From contig JAKMXF010000066.1 in assembly GCA_024704765.1 (NCBI GenBank), positions 248,001 to 312,000 of the forward strand: a stretch of 64,000 nucleotides of DNA. The letters are read 5' to 3'. The translations under genes were made by a program, and so were the position numbers. The notes under the pieces were generated by a model. The model was not told the origin of the DNA, ran no database searches, and saw only the letters and a program-made list of their open reading frames with translations. The DNA is from Oopsacas minuta. Taxonomy: Eukaryota; Porifera; Hexactinellida; Lyssacinosida; Leucopsacidae. Below, in pieces: positions 56,330-64,000 of the stretch (positions within the stretch are counted from its first letter, which is position 1; each line of letters starts with the position of its first letter).

Positions 56330-56808
56330 GGATGATTACTGCTGTTTGATAATTATTATTACACAATAGTAGATTAGCTGTAATGTCAAGAATTTCTTGC
56401 TTAAATAATTCATTATATCTCTTACCACAGACCCGGTACATGGATACTAAGTTGGCTATACAGGGTGTGGCACTCATTACGAAATACGTATATAGGATAA
56501 TAGGAAATGGGTACAGTGTAAACTCCACAAACAGGGTGAAAGAGACGCTGAAATATGCTACGTTCCCCGTTTCTCGTTGGTGGATGTTCATTTTAAGGGA
56601 CTAGAAACTTGCTCCATTTATTTTTCACTCAGTTTCCACAGTTCTTATAAGCGATAACCAATGTATTATATAATGGCTGGAATGATTTGAAGATAATTAT
56701 CCCTGGATGTTGTAGTGTAAAATTGATAACCTGTAGTATCCATGGTTTCTACTGTGACAAAAGACCATGATATAAAGCTTGATTCGATGAGAGGTGCAAA
56801 AAGCATAT
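56330..56808. other. Intergenic gap between cyclin L and the tRNA
   Basis: Contains the 3' flank of cyclin L and a family B fragment. The antisense frame at 56304-56591 has no domain. Confidence 0.45.
56565..56650. mobile_element. Family B repeat, fragment
   Basis: CCCCGTTTCTCGTTGGTGGA, GGGACTAGAAACTTGCTCCA and TTTCCACAGTTCTTAT match the middle of family B copy 3. The ends are lost. Confidence 0.45.
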
Positions 56809-56903
56809 TCCCCAGGAGAGTCTCGAACTCTCGACCTTCGCATTTCTCAGCACGTCAATACTGCTTATAAGTACGACGCTCTAACCAACTGAGCTACTGG
56901 GGA
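56809..56903 (-). tRNA. tRNA-Ile(UAU) with intron
   Basis: In the minus-strand sense, the acceptor arms TCCCCAG and CTGGGGA pair. The D arm is AGCTCAGTTGGTTAGAGC, and the anticodon arm TCGTA-CTTATAA pairs with TGCGA, so the anticodon is TAT. The T arm GAGAGTTCGAGACTCTC is perfect. Between TATAA and TGCGA lies an intron of about 22 bases in the canonical position one base 3' of the anticodon. Intron-bearing tRNA-Ile(UAU) is the rule in animals. Confidence 0.93.
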
Positions 56904-57234
56904 ACGATAATCAGAAAATTATCACTTTCAGTATTATATACAATTGTGTATTGCATTGAGAAATGCTCCAGCACTGGGGTAATCCCTCATATTCATTTTT
57001 ATATGCCCAGACTACGCTTTTATTACTAAGAAATTCAAGTTTTCGAATTCCTACAATTCGCATATTTACAGATAATTGAAATAACGAGGAAACTATATTA
57101 CTTCCCAAACACAGTACAGATCAATAAATTTGTTCTGATGTATCTATCTAATAATATCCACCTCAATAAATCAAATAATTCATTTCCAAACAGGCAGATT
57201 TGCCTATTTCAAAAAGCATAAGTAATCGGGGATG

Positions 57235-60200
57235 CTAATTTTCTAGAAGTAACAACTTCTTACACAACATAACTCCTTCTATTCGTACTGTACTCTGGTT
57301 TGAACTAATAGCTTCCAATTGGTAGATACACTCCATCTTTAGGGTATATTTCTTCCTGACTAATTTAGATAACCATACTTGAAATTCAGGCAGAACTTCA
57401 GGTCTGATCTCAATTTTACTCTCAGAGAGATTATTTGATATAAGATGAGCTTCAATTGATTCTAGAAGTACCGAATTAATACATTGAGATAGTGAAATGA
57501 TAAATGCATGTACATTTACTCGACTAGTGTTTAGTATTGATTCTTCACTACCATTTGTTTTGAGTCTGTCAATATATTTTACGCCAATTTCAATTGTGTG
57601 GCTGAGCAGACTTGTTTCATGTTTGGGCAGTGATTTTGTCATTGAAATTTCCTGAATAAGTTTGAGAGCTAATTCGAGTATTTGACAACAATATCCCCAA
57701 ATTTCTCCAAAAGAACTGAGATTGTCTTCATAGTCAAAAGATGCAATAAGATTGTATACAAACTTCATAAGATGGTTGTAGAAAACCGTGAATTTATTAA
57801 CCCGAGCTACTTCAAGGTTAAATAAACATGATGCTTCTAATGCTGGGATATCACGTAGTCCCAATAGTGTGAGGTCTGCAGTGAGCGGAATCAAATCATT
57901 AATGAGTGAAAGAATGAAGTTTTGCATCTCAGCAGGTAGTATTAGCGGTACTTCAGAGGGTCCATGCATGTTCTTACGCTTCCTACGTGACGTCACGCGT
58001 ATCTCAGTGATGTCACCAGCTATAGCTAACTCAGGAGGTAGTAGTTTAGCCCAGTTTAAACACGTGACTAGTCTTTCCATTGTAGAAAATGCGATTTCTT
58101 TAGAGTTCTCATTTGCATTCATTGCAAGTATTGTTAGTATTTTGCAGTGTATTCTGAATGCAGAGAGGAGTAGAGGGATTGTTAAGTTCGTGTTATTGCA
58201 TTCTCGTGTGATAAATGTCTCTATTGAATTTGTAACACTACCAAGGGCTTTTGATATTTTGACAAATTCTGGTATATCTTTTACTTGCTTCAATGTTGGA
58301 GGATTTTCAAAAGTAGCTTCTAACAGTTTGAATGTCATTTCAAAAGAGAATTTCGGCTCTGATTTCTTCTTAGACTTACTTTTAACTTTTGTATTTTCAA
58401 ACAAACACTCAATATTATGCAGAAATATTCCCAACAATATTTTCCCCTGATTCCAACGCACGATACAAATAAGTAGAGGTAAGTAATTCTCTGAGGGTGA
58501 ATCAGGATTATATAAAGATAGCATTTCTATAGGATTGTAGCTAAGGACTGGTATTTTATCAGGAGGGATTAAACTAGCTAGTAGGAGAACAGCTGATCTT
58601 GCTTGTGGATCAGCAAAGGCGTTAAAGAATAACGGAATTAGTTGAGAAACTCTGTTAATCAGTGAACCATATATTTCCTCATGTTCTGACTGGGTTAATA
58701 CATCTAATGCGCTGTACCAAAGATAACCAGTTATTTCTAACAGACCCTGCATCAAAGATGGATTATCAATAAAGCTTTGACTAAGAGAATCATTATCTTG
58801 ATCTATAGAGATATTTTCTAAATCAGCTGATTGGTTACTCATACTACTCATATTCTCGGTATCTGTAGATTTTAAAACTCCATTCTTAAGTGAGATTGTA
58901 GTGAGATTAATAAACTTAATAATCTGTAATGGAGTCATGTAGCAGTGTACGAAACTATAAAACTTACGAGCTGTCACCATACTACAGCTATTCAACATAG
59001 ATACTACTCGTGTCATTTGTACCTCCCCGGATTTCTCTACTGGTAGGAAAGATGACATTAAAAGAGCTACGATCTTCATAACAATCTGTGACGAATCAAG
59101 CTCAATACGAGCGAGCAGATGCTCTACAGGTACAATATTCAAAAAGGATATGTGAGTATTTAAATGTTTGATTTTGATAAGAAGATCCACCAGAGCAGAG
59201 CGTACAAGTTCAGAAACATCATGTATATGATTACAGAGAATAGGAAGTATAGGTTCTAGTGCTGGATGCGATAAATTATTCTCTAATAGTCTAGCTAATC
59301 CGTTTATAACGCTAACTCTTACGGCTACTGAATTAACATCAATTGATAATTCTGATACTAATCGAGTTAACAGAGATTTCTTAATATTCCCAGGGAAAAA
59401 CTGCCAATATCCAGAGAGAAGTTTGAAGGAACTTGTGATTGAATTATTCCTCACTTGAGGTGAAGGGTCCATGATAAGGTCTAGGATAATATCAAATTGT
59501 TTCTGTAGAGTTTCGTCTAGTTCCTGTCTCGGCATATCAGGATCTTGTATAGGAAAAGAACTGAAGAAAAATATTGCTGCATTTGTTCTAACAAGATGGT
59601 TCGGACATATTAAAAATCGCCATAGGAATGGCTTGAATAGTCTATACAGCATTTCTTCGACTCCAGACATATGTTTGTTTGTAAAAAATGTTGATACTAA
59701 TAGAAAAACTGTATTGAATATTGCATTAGGACCAGTTCTATGTGCTAGTATACCTTTATATAACAAATCTTGTATACATGCGTATTCTAATTTTTCTCTA
59801 CAGACTCCAGTTGAAATCTTCCATGCATGGAAATATACGTTACCATATATTTCTACAACTTTCTTCTCTGAGGTAGGAACAATTTGGAGTATAGCAAGAT
59901 GAAAATCTAAGTTGAGTGAAGGGTGAATTGAAAATAGAAAAGATAGAAATTTAGAACAATCCTTGTTCTTAAGAAGTTGATATCTACTCGCGAATAATTT
60001 CAAGAAGAATGGTTTCAAAAATTCGCATTGATCATCAGATATATTCATCTCTAATAACCCTTTCCTTATACTGTAGATATCCTTTATAAGTTGGACAGTA
60101 GAGCCTTTTGCTTGTTGAGATTTAACGAGCATGTAAGTGATTAAATTTGGATAGAATCTTTGCTTGTCTGCCATGTTAGTTTTCCACCAATGAAAGCATA

Positions 60201-60633
60201 TTTTAGCTATGATATCTGCTATATCATGGTAAGATTGAGGTAGTGTTAGTAATAGACTGTGTAGTAAGGATGTAGTCTCTTCTAAACGGGGATGAATACG
60301 TTCTAGTGTTGTTACTGCATATTGAATTATGGATGCAATGCAGTGTATTTTGCTTAGCAGAGCTGGTAAAGAAGGAGAATTATCATCTAAACCATCTCTA
60401 TGATTAGCGCCGAGCTCTTTGAGTATATCCTGTGTAGTTTCGAATAAAGCTGTCCAAACTATTTCATGTTGCTTCTTACTCAATGTTTGTAGTGCCTCTG
60501 ATAGATTGAATGTATCAGTAGAATTCTTATGACGAGTAATGAATGAAGATAGAGCTAGAGTAGTGTTTGATTGAATGCTTGATGCTGCTTTGATGAATGA
60601 TTCTCTGTCAGCCTTTAAACTCTTATTGGACAT
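57235..60633 (-). CDS. NCAPG2: Condensin-2 complex subunit G2
   Basis: An intronless 1132-residue protein, about the human length (1143). NCAPG2 is a HEAT-repeat regulatory subunit of condensin II, which compacts chromosomes in the nucleus in early prophase. Helical HEAT repeats fill the whole chain. Family segments include FHWWKTNMADKQRFYPN, FKPFLWRFLICPNHLVRTNA, FSSFPIQDPDMPRQELDETL, LDLIMDPSPQVRNNSITSSF, LENNLSHPALEPILPILCNH and SELVRSALVDLLIKIKHLN. A basic patch RRKRKNMHGPSEVPLILPAE lies near residue 905. A single exon of this length is unusual next to split neighbours. Confidence 0.95.
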   Translation of the reverse strand: MSNKSLKADRESFIKAASSIQSNTTLALSSFITRHKNSTDTFNLSEALQTLSKKQHEIVWTALFETTQDILKELGANHRDGLDDNSPSLPALLSKIHCIASIIQYAVTTLERIHPRLEETTSLLHSLLLTLPQSYHDIADIIAKICFHWWKTNMADKQRFYPNLITYMLVKSQQAKGSTVQLIKDIYSIRKGLLEMNISDDQCEFLKPFFLKLFASRYQLLKNKDCSKFLSFLFSIHPSLNLDFHLAILQIVPTSEKKVVEIYGNVYFHAWKISTGVCREKLEYACIQDLLYKGILAHRTGPNAIFNTVFLLVSTFFTNKHMSGVEEMLYRLFKPFLWRFLICPNHLVRTNAAIFFFSSFPIQDPDMPRQELDETLQKQFDIILDLIMDPSPQVRNNSITSSFKLLSGYWQFFPGNIKKSLLTRLVSELSIDVNSVAVRVSVINGLARLLENNLSHPALEPILPILCNHIHDVSELVRSALVDLLIKIKHLNTHISFLNIVPVEHLLARIELDSSQIVMKIVALLMSSFLPVEKSGEVQMTRVVSMLNSCSMVTARKFYSFVHCYMTPLQIIKFINLTTISLKNGVLKSTDTENMSSMSNQSADLENISIDQDNDSLSQSFIDNPSLMQGLLEITGYLWYSALDVLTQSEHEEIYGSLINRVSQLIPLFFNAFADPQARSAVLLLASLIPPDKIPVLSYNPIEMLSLYNPDSPSENYLPLLICIVRWNQGKILLGIFLHNIECLFENTKVKSKSKKKSEPKFSFEMTFKLLEATFENPPTLKQVKDIPEFVKISKALGSVTNSIETFITRECNNTNLTIPLLLSAFRIHCKILTILAMNANENSKEIAFSTMERLVTCLNWAKLLPPELAIAGDITEIRVTSRRKRKNMHGPSEVPLILPAEMQNFILSLINDLIPLTADLTLLGLRDIPALEASCLFNLEVARVNKFTVFYNHLMKFVYNLIASFDYEDNLSSFGEIWGYCCQILELALKLIQEISMTKSLPKHETSLLSHTIEIGVKYIDRLKTNGSEESILNTSRVNVHAFIISLSQCINSVLLESIEAHLISNNLSESKIEIRPEVLPEFQVWLSKLVRKKYTLKMECIYQLEAISSNQSTVRIEGVMLCKKLLLLEN

Positions 60634-61574
60634 TTGATGCTAAGAAAATAATTAAATTCTCAACATAGTCAATCTAGAGGATTTTTGTATAAGAGTAAGT
60701 GTGTTTATTCCAGATACACATAATCTACATTCAATGTATTTGTATTGGGTTGTAGAAACAATATAGTGGCTACACAACTACTATTCAAATTTGTCTGTTT
60801 GATTAATATTGTACATAAGTAATAGCAGGCTTGCGTTGTTTGTTTGCTTGTTGTTTTGTTCCACTTGTAAAGGATTAATTTGTGTGCTATATACAATAAC
60901 ATATATTACATGAATAACTGAGGGGCTGAATAAAATTTTAGCATTTTCTAGTTTGTCATATGTAAAATTATTACATTTCAGATTATAAAGCAAACAAAAC
61001 ACTTTGGAACTTGTTCTAAACCGCTTTATATGCGAAATATATCAAGTAGTATGTTGAATACGAATTCCGCATTTTCAAGTTTGTCGTATGAAAATTTGTT
61101 ATTGTTTTTACGAAAATATTCCCAATATTACGTAACTCATAATTAATTAATATTAATTGATATTTTATTAGTTTTTAACCTAATTAGAATATATTAATAA
61201 ATATCAAATTTATGAAATAATAAAATTGGTATTAAAACTGCATTCATTGATTCAAATCAAATTATTATTTAATGAAATGAGCTAATTAAACGCAGTTAAT
61301 ATCGTCACAATGGCAACGTTGTAATTACAGAGCCCATAACTGGTACCTGCTAGACAAAATTAAGTTGTAGAATAGGATAATTATAATTCTACACTTCTAA
61401 TCCCAGTCCATACCATCTGTAATTACAATAGTATTATCCGCATTACTCTGCAGTTTAAACATTCCATAAATCACATTCAATGGCCTACATGTCATAAGCT
61501 GATATTATAGTCAATATCATACCGTATAAAAGATAGATAAAGGATAGCTTTAAGTTATTATATATTCCTGGAAT
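60634..61574. other. Shared upstream interval of NCAPG2 and the fourth LRAT gene
   Basis: These genes diverge from here. The sequence is AT-rich with long A/T runs (for example TTAATTAATATTAATTG near 61143). Two overlapping frames at 60705-61002 on the minus strand have no domain. No repeat family is recognised. Confidence 0.45.
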
Positions 61575-62393
61575 ATGGGGAGTTTAACATCAAGGTCAAC
61601 TCAAAGTACAAGTACAAATGCAGTAGAGAATTTACAAATGAGAGCAGAAGGCTTAGCTATACGATGCATATCATCACTTTATGTAAAGTTAAGTACGTGG
61701 TTGATAACTCTTTGTTACTATAGTTTAGTTAAATTCTGTAAGATAGGGCTGAAAGTTACAAAAACTGTGTTTGAAGATACAGCTAGTTTTGTAGCAAAGA
61801 ACATACTGGGATATGTGAATGCCTTTCGTGATACAACAATAAATTATATATGGCATAGAACTAATTACGTAAAAGAAATGATAGAATCGAGTATTGCTGT
61901 TGTAACTAAGTCGTATACATTCGAATTACAAGAAACATTCGCTGAAGTTAAAAAGATCATAACCCGTTTCCTGTGTGGATCTATATCTGTTAAAGTTGAG
62001 TATGAAGCTGGTGACATTCTGTACAGACGAATGAATGGGGTCCTAGGAATGTTCATATATCACTACGGAGTGTTTATCGGCAAAAAAGAAGTAATACAGT
62101 TCACGTGTAGTGCGTGTAAAGCTAGTGAGGGTATATTAGAGAAAGTTAGTCTAGATGAATTTCTTGCTGGGGAACTTGAACTAGGGGTAATAACAAAGTT
62201 CGAATATGCTACTAAAAATAAGAAAGACATTTGCAGGAAAGCATTCGAGATCTACCAGCTAGATGAGGAGAGGGAAGATTGGTGTGAATATAATTGGAGA
62301 AGAAATAATTGTGAACATTTCGCTAACTACTGTGCTACAGGCCATAAGTACTCCAGCCAGTCAAGCTATTTTCTGATCAATTGTGTATTGTAA
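61575..62393 (+). CDS. LRAT-like protein with long N-terminal extension (divergent fourth copy)
   Basis: A single-exon protein of 272 residues. A Ser/Thr-rich start (MGSLTSRSTQSTSTNA; Gly2 could be myristoylated) is followed by about 110 residues of hydrophobic-amphipathic helix (YVKLSTWLITLCYYSLVKFC, FVAKNILGYVNAFRD). The LRAT domain (about 140-255) has EYEAGDILYRRMNG, YHYGVFIGKKEVIQF, ILEKVSLDEFLAGE and the catalytic NNCEHFANYC. The first His and the Cys are kept, but the second His of the family (VIHF in the other copies) is Gln. In related NlpC/P60 folds the third catalytic position is variable, so activity is still possible. The C-terminus is short and lacks a membrane anchor. It shares little DNA identity with the array at 29-32 kb. 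Confidence 0.82.
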   Translation: MGSLTSRSTQSTSTNAVENLQMRAEGLAIRCISSLYVKLSTWLITLCYYSLVKFCKIGLKVTKTVFEDTASFVAKNILGYVNAFRDTTINYIWHRTNYVKEMIESSIAVVTKSYTFELQETFAEVKKIITRFLCGSISVKVEYEAGDILYRRMNGVLGMFIYHYGVFIGKKEVIQFTCSACKASEGILEKVSLDEFLAGELELGVITKFEYATKNKKDICRKAFEIYQLDEEREDWCEYNWRRNNCEHFANYCATGHKYSSQSSYFLINCVL

Positions 62394-62862
62394 TGGTTGA
62401 AACGTATACGGTATTTGTTTATGTGTAAATATTTTGTAATTAAATGTTATACGTACAAAATGGGAAAACTGTAACTTGTTGTAGTTAATCATTCTAAACG
62501 TTGGTGTGCGAATTGTTACAAATCAATAGTTACATTTATGAATTGAATTAAATAGTGTAATTGCTGATTAGGTACAAATTCCAAGAATTTTATAGTTATT
62601 TCCCATTTGACTTTATGGAGCTATACTTTTCATTGAATTTCCCCGAGGTTACACATATCCGTGAATACGTGTTCTATAACTGGAAAAGCACTGACTTTTT
62701 CCAGTTCCCAAATATGATCATAATCCTTGAATGATTGTAAAATAATAAAAGTTTGTGGTTTGAGATTTGAAAATAAATAAAATGTATACACTTGAGATAT
62801 AGCTGCTATATATATATATACAAATAAAATCAATAAATCAGATGAAAAGCAACAAAAACCGT
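62394..62862. other. Convergent gap between the LRAT gene and the thioesterase
   Basis: The two genes meet tail to tail. The stretch is AT-rich with a short (TA)n at about 62806-62821. No gene seen. Confidence 0.5.
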
Positions 62863-64000
62863 TCAGGTATCTTCAGAATGAGATTTAGCAATTAAGCCTA
62901 AAATATATTTCTGTAAGCCAATAAACACAATCTCAACTACACTAGATAACCCCATTAAGTCAGTAGCTACGAATGGTAACACAGTACTACTGATTTGATG
63001 CAAATAACAAAGATTAAATTTTTCAGAATGACCCTCAATTTGACTACAAACATATCCAGATGATATAACCTGTCCTCTCTCGTAAGATGGGTCTAGCGGG
63101 ATCAAATCTAGCTCTACAGAGCTAAATGCTATAGCATATGGATCTAAACTAGTGGATATTATGGGAGATCGTTTTGAGGCTAAAAGAACGAAATCTCTAA
63201 TTTTCTCACTGTGATCTAATGGCTTCATTATAAGTCTTACTATGACGTCATCATTAGTTATAGATTTAACAGTATCAGCTGATATACATAGCTTATCCCA
63301 TGTCTTCCTATCTTCAAGGAGAGATTGTTGTAACAGTTTAAATCCTGTCTCTGAATCTACACCTGCTATCTCTCCTTCACATTTCAGAGCAAAGAATTGA
63401 CTATCTTCATATTGATATAGAGTACAGGATCTGTTCTCATTGCTGTCAGATTTCTGCCAACCTACAACACAATTAAAAAGCATATTATCCTGTAATATTC
63501 GTTAATAACGTAAAAGTGGGGGTTAATTAAGCCATTCTTAGCCCACATCCTACAGCCTTGTAACATACAGCATTTCTAATAAACATAATAAATACTAACC
63601 AGTTAGAGTGTATAGCTTCATGAGGCTAGAAATATTCCCATATACAAGTGGCAGGAATTGATCTTTACTTGAAGGATCCAATAACGGTATCTTCTTATCA
63701 TTAACAAAAGTTCTTCTATCCAATCTCAAATGATATCTACCATAAGCTTCTGCAGCTCTCCTCTTCTCTATCTCCGTAGCAGGAGTTAGTTTAGGTAAGT
63801 TAATAAGGTTAAAATCTTCATCTCTCACTCCCAGATAGAAATAAGCAGATGATATATGTCTTTCTTCCTCATTTATTTTGTAAGCAGTCAGCCGTATCCC
63901 TACCTCCATACTCTTGTTGAATACGTTATTGACTGATGCTCTGAGACGAACTCTGTCACCCACACGGGATGGAGCTCTGAAGTGAATACTGTCCACAGCT
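62863..64000 (-). CDS. Acyl-CoA thioesterase 11/12-type with START domain (3' part, cut by window end)
   Basis: Two exons are visible: 63600-64000 (open at the window edge) and 62863-63461, joined in phase at TLTG/WQKS. The first holds the end of a hotdog thioesterase domain (SIHFRAPSRVGDRVRLRASV, EVGIRLTAYKINEEERHISS) and a linker. The second holds a START lipid-binding domain (about 200 residues: FKLLQQSLLEDRKTWDKLCI, SITNDDVIVRLIMKPLD, ISTSLDPYAIAFSSVELDLI, RGQVISSGYVC). This order matches ACOT11 and ACOT12, which hydrolyse fatty acyl-CoA or acetyl-CoA. Upstream exons with the first hotdog domain must lie beyond 64000. Which of the two it represents cannot be told from this part. Confidence 0.88.

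Noticed and set aside
57788-58450. 220-codon plus-strand frame
   Set aside because: Antisense shadow of NCAPG2.

Overview
The window looks like nuclear DNA of an animal with a compact, AT-rich genome. Most genes are split by short GT-AG introns. The proteins are animal-type: a GAB-like PH domain, LAMP, EGF/LRR membrane protein, NHL, C2orf81, ICE1 and TSNAX. An intron-containing tRNA-Ile(UAU) is present. A sponge or another early-branching invertebrate would fit the mix of conserved housekeeping genes and duplicated LRAT-like and EGF genes, but the sequence alone does not settle the species.

Layout. 0-6 kb: two divergently transcribed PH-domain paralogues among small inverted-repeat elements. 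6.4-9.3 kb: intronless PEX6. 9.5-21.3 kb: one long minus-strand gene that I reconstruct as ICE1 (little elongation complex subunit 1), with an intronless LAMP-like gene lying inside one of its introns on the same strand. 21.7-25.4 kb: a five-exon UBA6-like ubiquitin-activating enzyme with unusual active-site residues. 26.2-29.4 kb: a degenerate RAG1/Transib-type transposase between inverted ends that start with CACAGTG. 29.4-32.6 kb: three LRAT-like gene copies, two in tandem and one inverted around a terminal-inverted-repeat element. 32.8-34.5 kb: an LRR/EGF membrane protein. 34.8-40.5 kb: eIF3b. 40.6-48.8 kb: a coiled-coil protein, MMACHC, C2orf81 (DUF4639), a small unknown protein and PI4K2. 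50-53.2 kb: an NHL-repeat protein, an NHL fragment and a METTL27-like methyltransferase. 53.6-56.3 kb: TSNAX (translin partner X) and cyclin L. 56.8 kb: tRNA-Ile(UAU). 57.2-60.6 kb: intronless NCAPG2. 61.6 kb: a fourth, divergent LRAT-like gene. 62.9 kb to the end: the 3' part of an ACOT11/12-type thioesterase with a START domain.

The genes form no obvious pathway cluster; they are neighbours in a dense genome. For eIF3b, UBA6, PI4K2, C2orf81, METTL27 and TSNAX, the exon chains I propose each sum to a multiple of three and keep phase at every junction, which supports the models. At least four families of short non-autonomous repeats (a pogo/Tigger-like family A with ten copies, and families B, C and D) sit in introns and intergenic gaps. 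The RAG1/Transib-like relic is the most notable item. The altered E1 enzyme, the same-strand nested LAMP gene and the LRAT-like array come next.
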